Assembly (NCBI RefSeq): GCF_006716315.1
Contig: NZ_VFOV01000001.1
Span: forward strand, 3,178,501-3,242,500
Direction of reading: 5' to 3'
Length of the DNA: 64,000 nt
Source: Nocardioides albertanoniae
GTDB taxonomy: Bacteria > Actinomycetota > Actinomycetes > Propionibacteriales > Nocardioidaceae
The position numbers and the translations under genes are program-made. Below, piece after piece: positions 38,399-48,334 of the stretch. Positions within the stretch are counted from its first letter, which is position 1. Each line of letters starts with the position of its first letter. Below the pieces are notes generated by a model that was not told the DNA's origin, ran no database searches, and saw nothing but the letters and a program-made list of their open reading frames with translations.

Positions 38399-39693
38399 GA
38401 GAACCTCACCGACACGGCCGCGCCGTGGCCCGGCAGGTCCTCGGCCTCGGCGAGCGTGACCACGTGGTCCTTGACCGCGGCCAGGCCCTCGCGGGAGTAG
38501 TCGACGACGTGGACCGACTTGGTGAAGGCCCGCACCGAGAGACCCGAGGAGTGGCAGGCACAGCCACCGGTGGGCAGCACGTGGTTGGAGCCGGCGCAGT
38601 AGTCACCCAGCGACACCGGCGCGAACGGCCCGACGAAGATCGCACCGGCGTTACGGATCCGACCGGCCACAGTCAGCGCGTCGGCGGTGTGGATCTCGAG
38701 GTGCTCGGCGGCGTAGGCGTTGACGACGTCGACGCCCTGGTCGACGTCGTCGACGAGCACGATGCCCGACTGCTGTCCGCTCAGCGACGTACGGATCCGC
38801 TCGACGTGCTTGGTCGCGGCGACCTGCTTGTCGAGCTCGGCCTCGACGTCGGCGGCGAGGGTCTCGGAGTCGGTGACGAGCACCGAGGCGGCGAGGGGGT
38901 CGTGCTCGGCCTGGGAGATCAGGTCGGCGGCGACATAGGCGGCCTCGGCCGTGTCGTCGGCGAGGATCGCGATCTCGGTCGGACCCGCCTCGGAGTCGAT
39001 GCCGACCAGGCCCTTGAGGAGGCGCTTCGCGGTCACGACATAGATGTTGCCCGGCCCGGTGACCAGGTCGACCCGCTCGCACGGGCCCGCACCGTAGGCG
39101 AACATCGCGATCGCCTGGGCACCACCGACGGCGTAGACCTCCTCGACGCCGAGCAGCGCGCACGCGGCCAGGATCGTCGGCTGCGGCAGCCCGCCGAACT
39201 CCTTCTGGGGCGGGGAGGCGAGCGCGATCGAACGCACCCCGGCGACCTGGGCCGGCACGACGTTCATCAGCACCGAGGAGACCAGCGGAGCCAGACCACC
39301 GGGCACATAGAGCCCCACGCGCCCCACCGGCACCTTGCGGTGCGTCACCCGGGCACCCGGCGCCAGGTCGGTGACCGCGTCGGTCTCCAGCTCGGCCTCG
39401 CAGGTGGCCCGCAGTCGCTTGATCGACTCCTCCAGCCCGGCCCGGATCTCCGGGTCGAGCTCCTCGAGCGCCTTCGTCAGCGCGGCCGCGGGCACGCGGA
39501 TGTCGTCGACGCGTACGCCGTCGAACTTCTCGGAGAGCTCGGCGATCGCCTCCTGCCCACGGTCGCGGACGGAGTCGATGATCGGCTGCACCGCATGGGT
39601 GGCCGCCTCGATGTCGAACTCAGCGCGCGGCACGGCGGCGCGGTAGTCGACGGTGCTGCGGTCAGCACCCCTGAGATCGATGCGGCGAATCAT
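38395..39693 (-). CDS. hisD: Histidinol dehydrogenase
   Basis: Zinc- and NAD-dependent double oxidation of histidinol to histidine. Motifs include [49 protein letters not shown] (catalytic Glu-His) and [19 protein letters not shown]. First gene of the his operon in this window, with ATG at 39693 (M-I-R-R-I-D start). The promoter should lie in 39694-39810, shared with the divergent LON-domain gene. Confidence 0.97.
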   Translation of the reverse strand: MIRRIDLRGADRSTVDYRAAVPRAEFDIEAATHAVQPIIDSVRDRGQEAIAELSEKFDGVRVDDIRVPAAALTKALEELDPEIRAGLEESIKRLRATCEAELETDAVTDLAPGARVTHRKVPVGRVGLYVPGGLAPLVSSVLMNVVPAQVAGVRSIALASPPQKEFGGLPQPTILAACALLGVEEVYAVGGAQAIAMFAYGAGPCERVDLVTGPGNIYVVTAKRLLKGLVGIDSEAGPTEIAILADDTAEAAYVAADLISQAEHDPLAASVLVTDSETLAADVEAELDKQVAATKHVERIRTSLSGQQSGIVLVDDVDQGVDVVNAYAAEHLEIHTADALTVAGRIRNAGAIFVGPFAPVSLGDYCAGSNHVLPTGGCACHSSGLSVRAFTKSVHVVDYSREGLAAVKDHVVTLAEAEDLPGHGAAVSVRFS

Positions 39694-39810
39694 GATGGCA
39701 ATTCTAGGCGCGCAGACGCCCAGAGCCCGACTCGCGACGAAGGCCGGACGCTCGGGCGTGTCTGGCGAAGAGACTTGGAATCGCTCCAGATGCCCTAAGG
39801 TCTGGGACTG

Positions 39811-40473
39811 ATGACAGACCGGCTGCCGATGTTCCCGCTCAACGCGGTCCTCTTCCCCGGCGTGACGTTGCCGCTGAGGGTCTTCGAGGACCGATACCGC
39901 GCCATGGTGAACCACCTGCTCATGCAGGACGAGGAGGATCGACACTTCGGCTCGGTCGCGATCCGGGAGGGCTACGAGGTCGGTGAGTCCGGCGCCCAGT
40001 CGCTCTACCGCGTCGGGGTCAAGCTGATGATCACCGAGGCCGAACGCAACGACGACGGCTCCTTCGACCTGGAGGTGCTCGCCGTCGACCGGATCCGGAT
40101 GGACACCATGGAGAGCTCCGGCGACTTCCCGGTCGCCGACGTCGAGGTGCTCGACGAGGACCAGGTCGACGTGCCGAGCACGGTCGTCGACACCGCGCGC
40201 GGGATCTTCACCGCCTACCGCGCGGCCCTGCTCGAGTTCCGTGACGACCCGTTCACCGGCTCCCTCCCCAAGGATCCGGAGTTCCTCTCCTGGACGATCT
40301 CGGCCACCACTCCCCTGCCCATGCCCGACCGTCAGGCGCTGCTGGAGGCATCCGACGCCGGCGTACGCCTCGGCATGGCCATCGACCTGCTCCGTGCCGA
40401 GCTCAGGGCGATGAACGTGATCCCCTCGCTTCCCGCCACCGAGGTCGCCCGCACGAAGTGGTCGCCCAACTAG
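39811..40473 (+). CDS. LON substrate-binding (N-terminal) domain protein
   Basis: A 220-residue protein that consists only of the LON N-terminal type domain: [24 protein letters not shown] at the start, then a beta-barrel and a helical bundle ([20 protein letters not shown]). There is no ATPase or protease part. Such stand-alone proteins are common in actinobacteria, with proposed roles in binding unfolded proteins, but this is not established. Divergent from hisD; ybaK-like gene follows 6 bp later. Confidence 0.88.
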   Translation: MTDRLPMFPLNAVLFPGVTLPLRVFEDRYRAMVNHLLMQDEEDRHFGSVAIREGYEVGESGAQSLYRVGVKLMITEAERNDDGSFDLEVLAVDRIRMDTMESSGDFPVADVEVLDEDQVDVPSTVVDTARGIFTAYRAALLEFRDDPFTGSLPKDPEFLSWTISATTPLPMPDRQALLEASDAGVRLGMAIDLLRAELRAMNVIPSLPATEVARTKWSPN

Positions 40474-40479
40474 GAGCCG

Positions 40480-40974
40480 ATGGTGGCGAAGAAACGCACG
40501 CAGAGCGGGGGCACGCCGGCGACGGTGGCGCTGACCCGCGCCGGGGCCGACTTCACCCTGCATCCCTACGAGCACGACCCCAGGGCGCAGTCGTACGGCC
40601 TCGAGGCCGCCGAGGCCCTCGGGGTCGAACCGGGTCGCGTCTTCAAGACGCTGATGGCCTCGCTCGACTCGAAGCTGGTCGTCGGCATCGTGCCGGTCAC
40701 CGGTCAGCTCGACCTCAAGGCGCTCGCCCGTGCCCTCGGCGGCTCGAAGGCACAGATGGCCGAGGTCGCCGCGGCCGAGCGAGCCACCGGCTACGTCGCC
40801 GGCGGCATCTCCCCCATCGGTCAGAAGCGTTCACACCCGACCGTGCTCGACCAGTCAGCCACGGCGTACGAGACCGTCTACGTCTCCGGTGGCCGCCGCG
40901 GCCTCGACCTCGAGCTCTCCCCCACCGATCTCGCCACGATCACGTCCGCCACCATCGCACCCATCGCCAGATAG
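40480..40974 (+). CDS. YbaK/EbsC-family aminoacyl-tRNA deacylase
   Basis: Probable trans-editing enzyme that removes mis-charged Cys or similar amino acids from tRNA-Pro. The fold's marks are [22 protein letters not shown], the substrate Lys in [24 protein letters not shown] and [14 protein letters not shown]. An AGGAGCC site precedes the ATG, and the gene is coupled to the LON gene. At 164 residues it is a complete single-domain protein. Confidence 0.9.
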   Translation: MVAKKRTQSGGTPATVALTRAGADFTLHPYEHDPRAQSYGLEAAEALGVEPGRVFKTLMASLDSKLVVGIVPVTGQLDLKALARALGGSKAQMAEVAAAERATGYVAGGISPIGQKRSHPTVLDQSATAYETVYVSGGRRGLDLELSPTDLATITSATIAPIAR

Positions 40975-40979
40975 CTCGC

Positions 40980-41071
40980 CGAGTCGGCTCGTCCTGACCG
41001 AAAACCAGGTCGAGTCGGCTCGTCATGACGAGCCGACTCGACCTCGGATCACGTCAGGACGAGCCGACTCG
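40980..41071. repeat. Nested inverted repeat with a 38-bp perfect palindrome
   Basis: A unit of about 19 bp (CGAGTCGGCTCGTC-M-TGAC) occurs four times: forward at 40980-40998 and 41011-41029, reverse at 41022-41040 and 41053-41071. The inner two overlap to make a perfect 38-bp palindrome (41007-41044); the outer two are exact complements. It fills the gap between convergent genes and probably ends transcription both ways. The sequence differs from the 21-bp repeat family, though the symmetric multi-unit plan is similar. Confidence 0.88.
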
Positions 41072-41087
41072 ACCAGGTCTTGGGCGA

Positions 41088-41684
41088 TCAGTGGTCGTCG
41101 ATCTGGTGTGGGGTCCACATCAGGAAGATCACCATGAGGGCAAGCATCGCCGAGCCCGGAACGAGCAGGATCAGCCAGGGCGAGGCGAGCTGGAAGCTGT
41201 CTTGGATCACGGTGCCGTCGGCGGCGCCCTTCGCGAGGCCGTGAGGATCCTCGGGCGAGAGCAGCGAGGTGACCAGCAGCATCAGGCCGCCACCGATCGC
41301 ACCGCCGAGAGTCACTGCCGCGAGGGTGACCAGCTCGGAGCGATTGAGCCAGATCGCAGCCGCGATGCCGACGAGCAGGCCCAGCACGATCGCGCACACC
41401 GAGAACCAGGCGGTCGCCGCGAAGACGCCCTGGTCGATGTTCTGCCCGATCGCGGGCGGGTCGATCGAGATGAGGCCCCGATACCACTTGCCCTCCAGCA
41501 CCATGCCGGTCGGCGGTGTCCACAGTGTCGCCGCGGCCAGGCCGGCCACGACGCCGCCGACCACGAAGGCGGCGAGGACGATGGCCGCCTGGATCAGCAC
41601 CGGGCGGGACAGGTCGGGGCGGGCAGCACGCCGCCCCGTCTCGTAGAGACTGGGCGGCGGCGGCACGATCAGATTGTCAGGCAT
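41088..41684 (-). CDS. Membrane protein of unknown function
   Basis: A 198-residue protein with four or five hydrophobic segments (VLIQAAIVLAAFVVGGVVAGL; ATAWFSVCAIVLGLLVGIAAAIWL; LVTLAAVTLGGAIGGGLMLLV; WLILLVPGSAMLALMVIFLMW). The N-terminus is proline-rich (VPPPPSLYETGRRAARPD). The loop between helices 1 and 2 contains GKWYRGLISIDPPAIG. No family recognised. ATG overlaps the dnaE end by 16 bp, so it is probably co-transcribed with dnaE; GTG at 41666 is an alternative start. Confidence 0.75.
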   Translation of the reverse strand: MPDNLIVPPPPSLYETGRRAARPDLSRPVLIQAAIVLAAFVVGGVVAGLAAATLWTPPTGMVLEGKWYRGLISIDPPAIGQNIDQGVFAATAWFSVCAIVLGLLVGIAAAIWLNRSELVTLAAVTLGGAIGGGLMLLVTSLLSPEDPHGLAKGAADGTVIQDSFQLASPWLILLVPGSAMLALMVIFLMWTPHQIDDH

Positions 41685-44600
41685 CCTGGTCCGAGGAGGT
41701 GTTTGAGGTCGGCGAACAGCTCGGGAGTCGGCGCCACCCGCAGCCGGTCGTCGAGCTTCATGACCCGGGTCGCGTCCCGTGTCATCAACCGTAGCCTGAC
41801 CTCGGCTACACCGGGATAGGTGGTCAGTACGTCACGCAGCTGGCCGATCACCTGCGGTGTGCACCTCGTCGACGGCAGCGAGATCACCACCGGTCCACCG
41901 GCGGCACCCGGCCCACCGGTCAGGTCGGGGACGGTGACCTCCTGGCCACGCAGCTCGGGCTGGTCCTTGTCGCGCGAGAGCTGTCCCTTGACCCTGATGA
42001 TGCTGTCTTCGACCAGGTGAGGGGCGGCGAGCTGGTAGGAGCTCGGGAAGAGCAGCACCTCCACCGAGCCCTCGAGATCCTCCAGCGTCACGGTCGCCCA
42101 GGCGTCGCCCTTCTTCGTGATCCGCCGGTTGACGTTGGTGACCAGGCCCGAGACCGTGACAGTGGAGTTGTGCGGCCGTGACTCGTCGGTCATCAGCTGA
42201 CCGATCGTGCAGTCGGTGCCGTTGGCGAGCACGTGCTCGAGGCCCATCAGCGGGTGGTCGGAGACGTAGAGCCCGAGCATCTCGCGCTCGTGGCCGAGCA
42301 GGGTCATCTTGTCCCACTCGTCCATCTCCGGGATCGTGACAGAGACCCCGAACTCGACGCCGTCGCCGTCGTCGAGACCGCCGAAGAGCGAGTCCTGCCC
42401 GATCGCCTCGTTGCGCTTGATGTCGATGTACTGGTCCACGGCGGTCTCGTGGATCGCGACCAACGAGCGGCGCAGGTGCTTCATGTCGTCGAAGGCGCCG
42501 GCCTTGATCAGCGACTCGATCACCCGCTTGCTGCAGACCCGGTCGGGCACCTTGGCGAGGAAGTCGTTGAAGTCCTCGAAACGGCTCTTCGAGGTGCGCG
42601 CCTCGACGATCCCGTCGACCACCTGGGCGCCGACGTTGCGCACCGCGGTCAGGCCGAAACGGATGTCGGTGCCGACGGCGGTGAAGTCGTGGGAGGACTC
42701 GTTGACGTCGGGTGGCAGCACCGCGATCTTCCGGCGGCGGCACTCGTTGAGATAGATGGCCATCTTGTCCTTGTCGTTCTTGACCGAGGTCAAGAGCGCG
42801 GCCATGTATTCGGTCGGGTAGTTGGCCTTCAGGTAAGCGGTCCAGTAGGTGACCACGCCGTAGGCCGCCGAGTGCGACTTGTTGAACGCGTAGTCGGAGA
42901 ACGGCAGCAGGATCTCCCAGATCGTGTCGATCGCCTTCTGGGAGTAGCCCCGCTCGAGCATGCCGGCCTGGAACCCGGCGTACTGCTTGTCGAGCTCGGC
43001 CTTCTTCTTCTTGCCCATCGCGCGGCGGAGCATGTCGGCCTGGCCCAGCGAGTAGCCCGCCAGCACCTGCGCGATCGACATCACCTGCTCCTGGTAGACG
43101 ATCAGCCCGTACGTCTCCCCCAGCACCTCCGCGAGCGGCTCCTCGAGCTCGGGGTGGATCGGCACGATCGGCTCGCGGCCGTTCTTGCGGTGGGCGTACT
43201 TGTTGTGGGAGTCGGCGCCCATCGGGCCCGGCCGGTAGAGCGCGGAGACGGCGGTGATGTCGGCGAAGCGGTCGGGAAGCATCGAGCGCAGCAGGGACCG
43301 CATGCCGCCACCATCGAGCTGGAAGACGCCGAGCGTGTCGCCGCGCTGCATCAGCTCATAGGTCGCCTTGTCGTCGAAGGGCACGTCCTCCAGCACCAGG
43401 TCGATGCCACGGTTGGCGCGGATGTTGGAGAGTGCGTCCTCGATGGTGTGGAGGTTGGAGAGGCCCAGGAAGTCCATCTTGACCAGGCCGAGCGACTCAC
43501 AGGTCGGATACTCGAACTGGGTGACGATCTGGCCGTCCTGCTTCGGCTCCATCAGCGGCACGATGTCGATGATCGGGTCGGAGGCCATGATCACGCCCGC
43601 GGCGTGGATGCCGGTCTGCCGGATCTGACCCTCGAGACCGATCGCGGTCTCGTAGATCTTCTTCACGTCTGGGTCGGTGTCGTGCAGGCTGCGGAAGTCG
43701 CCGCCCTCGCCGTAGCGCTTGTGATCGGGGTTGAAGAGCTCGGTGAGCGGCACGCCCTTGCCCATCACGTCGGCCGGCAGCGCCTTGGTGATCCGGTCAC
43801 CGATCGCGAACCCGTGGTCGAGGATGCGGGCCGCGTCCTTGATCGCCTGCTTGGCCTTGATCCGCCCGAAGGTCGCGATCTGGGCGACCTTCTCCGCGCC
43901 GTACTTCTCGGTGACGTACTTGATCACCTCACCGCGGCGGTGGTCGTCGAAGTCGATGTCGAAGTCGGGCATCGAGGGACGCTCGGGGTTGAGGAACCGC
44001 TCGAAGAAGAGACCGTGCTCGAGCGGGTCGAGGTCGGTGATCAGCAGCGAGTAGGCGGCGATCGAACCCGCACCCGAACCACGCCCCGGGCCCACCCGGA
44101 TGCCGTTGTCCTTGGACCACTGGATGAAGTCGGCGACCACCAGGAAGTAGCCGCAGTAGCCCTTCTGGGCGATGATGTCGAGCTCGAAGTTGGTGCGTTC
44201 CTTGACCTCGTCGGTCAGCTTCTCGCCGGGGTAACGCGCCTCGATGCCGCGCCAGACCTCCTTGCGCAGCCACGACTCCTCGGTCTCACCTGCGGGGATG
44301 TCGGCTCGCGCCATGTAGCCACCGGTGGACTCGGTGAAGTCGACGTCGCAGCGCTCGGCGATCAGCAGCGTGTTGTCGCAGGCCTCGATCAGGTCCTGCT
44401 GCCCCCACAGCTCGCGCATCTCGGCAGCGGTCTTGATGTAGTAGCCGTCGCCCTGGAACGCGAACCGCTTGCCGCCCTTGGAGTAGGGCGGCTCGGTCAT
44501 CCGGCTGCCCGACTGCACGCACAGCAGCGCCTCGTGAGCGCCCGCGTCGCCGGGGCTGGTGTAGTGGGAGTCGTTGGTGGCGACCGGGCGGATGCCCATG

Positions 44601-45253
44601 GTCTTGCCGAGCTTGAGCAGGTCGTCGCGGACCCGCTTCTCGATGTCGATCCCGTGGTCCATCAGCTCGAGGAAGACGTTGTCCTTGCCGAAGATGTCCT
44701 GCAGCTCGCCGGCCTCCTGGAGCGCCTCCTCCCACTGACCCAGCCGGAGCCGGGTCTGGATCGCGCCCGAGGGGCACCCGGTGGAGACGATGACCCCCTT
44801 GGAGTGCTCCTGAAGGATCTCCTTGTCCATCCGCGGCTTGAAGTAGTAGCCCTCGAGGCTCGAGCGGGAGGAGAGCTTGAAGAGGTTGTGCATGCCCTCG
44901 GTCGACTCCGCCCACATCGTCATGTGGGTGTAGGCACCACCACCGGAGACGTCGTCGCCGCCCTCCTGCGCCTGGTCGCCGCGACCCCAGCGGACCCGTT
45001 TGCGCTCACCACGCGGCGTGTTCGGCGTGATGTAGGCCTCGATGCCGATGATCGGCTTCACGTCGGCCTTGCGCGCCCGCGACCAGAAGTCGTAGGCGCC
45101 GTGCATGTTGCCGTGGTCGGTCATCGCGATGGCCGGCATCTCGAGCTCAGCGGTGCGGCTGAAGAGCCCGTCGAGGAGGGATGCTCCGTCCAGCATCGAG
45201 TATTCGGTGTGGACGTGAAGGTGGACGAATGAGTCCTTGGAGCCAGCCGCCAT
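41669..45253 (-). CDS. dnaE: DNA polymerase III alpha subunit
   Basis: Replicative polymerase. An N-terminal PHP domain begins FVHLHVHTEYSMLDGASLLDGLF and keeps metal-ligand-like His/Asp residues (AMTDHGNMHGAYDFW). The polymerase core has the catalytic MPDFDIDFDDHRRGEV and GPGRGSGAGSIAAY. A helix-hairpin-helix region and an OB-fold near the C-terminus (VTVSGLVTNVNRRITKKGDAW) follow. At 1194 residues and lacking the DnaE2-type truncation of the N-terminus, it is the DnaE1 form. ATG at 45253, divergent from the methyltransferase gene. Confidence 0.97.
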   Translation of the reverse strand: MAAGSKDSFVHLHVHTEYSMLDGASLLDGLFSRTAELEMPAIAMTDHGNMHGAYDFWSRARKADVKPIIGIEAYITPNTPRGERKRVRWGRGDQAQEGGDDVSGGGAYTHMTMWAESTEGMHNLFKLSSRSSLEGYYFKPRMDKEILQEHSKGVIVSTGCPSGAIQTRLRLGQWEEALQEAGELQDIFGKDNVFLELMDHGIDIEKRVRDDLLKLGKTMGIRPVATNDSHYTSPGDAGAHEALLCVQSGSRMTEPPYSKGGKRFAFQGDGYYIKTAAEMRELWGQQDLIEACDNTLLIAERCDVDFTESTGGYMARADIPAGETEESWLRKEVWRGIEARYPGEKLTDEVKERTNFELDIIAQKGYCGYFLVVADFIQWSKDNGIRVGPGRGSGAGSIAAYSLLITDLDPLEHGLFFERFLNPERPSMPDFDIDFDDHRRGEVIKYVTEKYGAEKVAQIATFGRIKAKQAIKDAARILDHGFAIGDRITKALPADVMGKGVPLTELFNPDHKRYGEGGDFRSLHDTDPDVKKIYETAIGLEGQIRQTGIHAAGVIMASDPIIDIVPLMEPKQDGQIVTQFEYPTCESLGLVKMDFLGLSNLHTIEDALSNIRANRGIDLVLEDVPFDDKATYELMQRGDTLGVFQLDGGGMRSLLRSMLPDRFADITAVSALYRPGPMGADSHNKYAHRKNGREPIVPIHPELEEPLAEVLGETYGLIVYQEQVMSIAQVLAGYSLGQADMLRRAMGKKKKAELDKQYAGFQAGMLERGYSQKAIDTIWEILLPFSDYAFNKSHSAAYGVVTYWTAYLKANYPTEYMAALLTSVKNDKDKMAIYLNECRRRKIAVLPPDVNESSHDFTAVGTDIRFGLTAVRNVGAQVVDGIVEARTSKSRFEDFNDFLAKVPDRVCSKRVIESLIKAGAFDDMKHLRRSLVAIHETAVDQYIDIKRNEAIGQDSLFGGLDDGDGVEFGVSVTIPEMDEWDKMTLLGHEREMLGLYVSDHPLMGLEHVLANGTDCTIGQLMTDESRPHNSTVTVSGLVTNVNRRITKKGDAWATVTLEDLEGSVEVLLFPSSYQLAAPHLVEDSIIRVKGQLSRDKDQPELRGQEVTVPDLTGGPGAAGGPVVISLPSTRCTPQVIGQLRDVLTTYPGVAEVRLRLMTRDATRVMKLDDRLRVAPTPELFADLKHLLGPGCLTI

Positions 45254-45409
45254 TGGCGTGGAGCCCTCCTCGAGGTCGTACGTGGAACGGTGGGCGCAGG
45301 GGCCCGCTCGACGTGCGCACGGACAACCTGGGGGAAGGACTACAGACTACCGCCCACCACCGACAGACTTGGGACCCAGGCCGCACCCTCCGGGGGTTAT
45401 CGTCGGGTT

Positions 45410-46273
45410 GTGGTGACGATCCTCGACGGCGGCCTCTCCAACGCCCTGGAAGAGCGCGGCCATGACGTCTCGGGCGCCCTGTGGACCGCCCGGCTGCTCG
45501 ACGAGTCACCCGAGGAGATCGCCGCCGTCCACCGGGCTTACTTCGCCGCCGGCGCCGACGTCGCCACCACCTCGAGCTATCAGGCCAGCGTGCCCGGTTT
45601 CGTGGAGGCCGGGATGAGCCAGGCGTACGCCACCGAGCTGCTGCGCCGCAGCGTACGCATCGCGCGCGAGGTCGCCGAGGAGTCACCCGGGCGCCTGGTC
45701 GCCGCCTCGATCGGACCCTACGGCGCCTACCTGGCCGACGGCTCGGAGTATCGCGGCCGCTACGGCGTCTCCGCCGCGACGCTGCGCGACTTCCATGCTC
45801 CTCGGCTGGCTCTGCTGGAGACCGAGGACCCCGACGTCATCGCCGTGGAGACCATCCCCGACATCGAGGAGGCCGAGGTGCTCGTCGACCTCCTCGACGA
45901 CATCGGTCTCCCGGTCTGGTTCTCCTACTCCTGCGCCGGCACCCGCACCCGCGCCGGCCAGCCCCTCGCCGACGCGCTCGCGCTGGCCGCCGAGGTGCGC
46001 TCGGTGGTCGCCGTCGGCGTCAACTGCTGCGACCCCGCCGACGTCCCCGCCGCCATCCAGCTCGCCACCGCCACCGGCGAGCCCGCCGTCGTCTACCCCA
46101 ACACCGGCGAGATCTACGTCGACGGCGCCTGGACCGGCACCACTCGCTTCCGCCCCGGCGAAGCCCGCTCCTGGGTCCGCTCCGGTGCGGCGTACGTCGG
46201 CGGCTGCTGCCGCGTCGGCCCGGCCGAGATCGCCCTCATCGCCGCCGAGACGTCACTCCTGCAGGCCGAGTAG
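45410..46273 (+). CDS. Homocysteine S-methyltransferase
   Basis: Makes methionine from homocysteine with S-methylmethionine or SAM as donor (MmuM type). Zinc ligands are in VGVNCCDP and GGCCRVGPAEI. The barrel begins ILDGGLSNALEERGHD, and SSYQASVPGF is a substrate-site motif. At 287 residues it is full length. GTG at 45410 (or 45413) is selected as homologues start at this strand. The last nine codons (through LLQAE) and the stop lie inside a 21-bp unit of repeat copy 2, so the element has donated the C-terminus. Confidence 0.92.
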   Translation: MVTILDGGLSNALEERGHDVSGALWTARLLDESPEEIAAVHRAYFAAGADVATTSSYQASVPGFVEAGMSQAYATELLRRSVRIAREVAEESPGRLVAASIGPYGAYLADGSEYRGRYGVSAATLRDFHAPRLALLETEDPDVIAVETIPDIEEAEVLVDLLDDIGLPVWFSYSCAGTRTRAGQPLADALALAAEVRSVVAVGVNCCDPADVPAAIQLATATGEPAVVYPNTGEIYVDGAWTGTTRFRPGEARSWVRSGAAYVGGCCRVGPAEIALIAAETSLLQAE

Positions 46274-46357
46274 TCACTTCTGCAGGTCGAGACGGCACGG
46301 CAGTGCCATCTCAGCCTGCACGAGTGACCTCTCGACCTGCAGGAGCGACGTCTCGGC
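46244..46357. repeat. Dispersed repeat, copy 2
   Basis: Two direct 21-bp units (46244-46264, 46265-46285), a 30-bp imperfect palindromic core (46286-46315) and two inverted units (46316-46336, 46337-46357). The unit lengths, CTGCA[GC] junctions and 30-bp core match copies 1 and 3. The first unit overlaps the end of the homocysteine methyltransferase gene and the second follows its stop. The last unit ends 9 bp before the convergent GNAT stop. Confidence 0.9.
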
Positions 46358-46366
46358 AGGGTGGGG

Positions 46367-46834
46367 TCAGGGCCACGACATGCGTACGTCGGGGGCCTTC
46401 TCCTGGTTGTCGGAGCCGTCGGTGCGCTCGACCTCGCGGAGGCCGTGGCGGGCGTAGAAGGCCCGGGCAGGGGTGTTCATCTCGAAGACCCAGAGGCCGA
46501 AGCCGTCGGGGGCCAGCGACTTGACCAGGTCGAGCAGCATCGTGCCGATGCCGGTGCCTTGGGCGCGCGGGTGCACGAAGAGGTCGTCGAGCCATGTCTG
46601 GGTGAAGGCGGCGAAGGCCGAGACTGTGCCGTCGACCTCCGCGACCCACATCTCCGAACCGGCCTGGGGCGCGAGCACCTTCACCGCGAGCCACTCCCGG
46701 ATGTCCTTCTCCGGATAGATCGGCGCCGGCATCGCGGCGGCCGCACGCGTCTCGACATAGGTGCGGACGATGTCAGCGATGTCCTCGGGCTCCGCAGGGC
46801 GGAGGATCGCCTCAGTCGGAGTCGCGGACGACAT
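46367..46834 (-). CDS. GNAT-family N-acetyltransferase
   Basis: A 155-residue acetyltransferase. The acetyl-CoA loop is [21 protein letters not shown], the preceding strand is [16 protein letters not shown] and the C-terminal helix-strand is [21 protein letters not shown]. The N-terminus ([19 protein letters not shown]) is the typical GNAT opening. Substrate unknown. ATG overlaps the pseudouridine synthase end by 23 nt, so it is at the tail of the TraR-lspA-rluD operon. Confidence 0.87.
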   Translation of the reverse strand: MSSATPTEAILRPAEPEDIADIVRTYVETRAAAAMPAPIYPEKDIREWLAVKVLAPQAGSEMWVAEVDGTVSAFAAFTQTWLDDLFVHPRAQGTGIGTMLLDLVKSLAPDGFGLWVFEMNTPARAFYARHGLREVERTDGSDNQEKAPDVRMSWP

Positions 46835-47753
46835 CGAGCGCGTGCTGAAGGTCGTCGGGATAGGACGACTCGAACGTGACGTAGCTGCCGGTCTCCGGGT
46901 GCACGAAGCCCAGCTGCACCGCGTGGAGCCACTGGCGCTCGACCGCCACCCGCCGAGCGAGCGTGGGGTCGGCGCCGTAGGTCAGGTCACCGACGCAGGG
47001 GTGCTTGAGCGCCGACATGTGCACACGGATCTGGTGTGTACGCCCGGTCTCGAGGTGGATCTTGAGCAACGACGCGAACCGGTGCGCCTCGAGCGTCTCG
47101 TAGTGGGTCACCGAGTGGCGTCCGTCGGCGCGGACGGCGAACTTGTAGTCGTACTTCGGGTTGCGCCCGATCGGGGCGTCGATGGTGCCCTCGAGCGGGT
47201 CCGGGTGACCCTGGACGAGCGCGTGGTAGGTCTTGTCGACCGTACGCTGCCGGAAGGCGTTCTTGAGCACCGAGTAGGCGTGCTCCGACTTGGCGATCAC
47301 CATCACGCCCGAGGTGCCGACGTCGAGACGCTGGACGATGCCCTCGCGTTCCTTGGCCCCCGAGGTGGAGATGCGGAAACCGGCCGCGGCGAGGTGGCCG
47401 ACGACGGTCTTGCCCTGCCAGCCCGGCGACGGGTGCACGGCGACGCCGACAGGCTTGTCGATCACCACGAAGGCGTCGTCGTCGTGGATGATCTTGATGC
47501 CCTCGACGATCTCGGGCTTGATCTCCAGCGGGTCGGCCAGCGAAGGGATCGTGGCGTCCAGCATCGACCCGGCGCTGACCCGGTCGCTCTTGGCGACCAC
47601 CGAGCCGTCGACGCTGACCAGCCCCTCGGCGATCAGCTCCGCCGCGCGGGTGCGGGAGAGGCCGAACAGCCGTGCCATCGCGGCGTCGACCCGCTCGCCC
47701 TCCAGACCGTCCGGCACCAGCAGGGTGCGCTGGTCCGCGTGCGCGAAGCTCAC
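46812..47753 (-). CDS. RluA/RluD-family 23S rRNA pseudouridine synthase
   Basis: A 313-residue protein with an N-terminal S4-like RNA-binding domain ([30 protein letters not shown]) and a catalytic domain. The active-site Asp is in [19 protein letters not shown]. Further family motifs are [11 protein letters not shown] and [26 protein letters not shown] at 47753 overlaps the lspA stop by 4 nt, which fixes the start. The neighbourhood lspA-rluD is widely conserved. The target uridines cannot be assigned from sequence. Confidence 0.94.
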   Translation of the reverse strand: MSFAHADQRTLLVPDGLEGERVDAAMARLFGLSRTRAAELIAEGLVSVDGSVVAKSDRVSAGSMLDATIPSLADPLEIKPEIVEGIKIIHDDDAFVVIDKPVGVAVHPSPGWQGKTVVGHLAAAGFRISTSGAKEREGIVQRLDVGTSGVMVIAKSEHAYSVLKNAFRQRTVDKTYHALVQGHPDPLEGTIDAPIGRNPKYDYKFAVRADGRHSVTHYETLEAHRFASLLKIHLETGRTHQIRVHMSALKHPCVGDLTYGADPTLARRVAVERQWLHAVQLGFVHPETGSYVTFESSYPDDLQHALDVVRDSD

Positions 47754-48334
47754 TTCGTGCCGCCCGCGGCCTCGGACTCGGACTCGTCCTCGTCGGAGAT
47801 GCGTGTCCCGTCGAGGCCGATTCCCTTGAAGGAGAGGATCACGATCAGCACGGCTGCCACGTTGATGCACATGTCGGCGACGTTGAAGATCGGCCAGTTA
47901 GGCAGCTGGACGAAGTCCACCACGTGCCCGAGGTAGAACCCCGGCTCACGCGTCAGTCGGTCGATGAGGTTGCCGCTGATCCCGGCGACCAGGATGCCGA
48001 GCGCGTACGCCCATCCGCGGTGCCGCACGCGGCGCGCGAACCAGAGCACGCCGATGGTCGCCACGATCGAGAGAGTCGTGAAGATCCAGGTGTAGCCGGT
48101 GCCGGTGCTGAAGGCCGCTCCCGGGTTGCGGATGATGTTGAGCTGCAGCACCGAGCCGACCAGCTCCTGCGGCTGCCCGGGAACGAGCGTCGCGACCGCC
48201 CAGAGCTTCGTGAGCTGGTCGAGGACCAGCAGAAGCACCGCGACGGCCGCGAACTCTGCCCGACGAACAGGGTGCACCGAACTATCAGGACCTGTGTGCG
48301 CGTCGCTCAGCGACGCTCCTCGCGCTGCTTGCAT
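47750..48334 (-). CDS. lspA: Lipoprotein signal peptidase
   Basis: Removes the signal peptide of lipoproteins after Lgt has lipidated them. The two catalytic Asp are in GNLIDRLTR and [22 protein letters not shown] and [11 protein letters not shown] complete the signature. Four membrane helices. The C-terminus is an acidic tail ([12 protein letters not shown]). ATG at 48334 overlaps the TraR-like gene by 28 nt; later GTG starts are possible, as the first ~20 residues are polar and not conserved. Confidence 0.95.
   Translation of the reverse strand: MQAARGASLSDAHTGPDSSVHPVRRAEFAAVAVLLLVLDQLTKLWAVATLVPGQPQELVGSVLQLNIIRNPGAAFSTGTGYTWIFTTLSIVATIGVLWFARRVRHRGWAYALGILVAGISGNLIDRLTREPGFYLGHVVDFVQLPNWPIFNVADMCINVAAVLIVILSFKGIGLDGTRISDEDESESEAAGGTK

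Noticed and set aside
45254..45409. Longer N-terminus for homocysteine methyltransferase from 45290
   Set aside because: The extension is Arg/Thr-rich and lies in the divergent dnaE promoter region. Known enzymes begin at the first barrel strand, matching GTG 45410.
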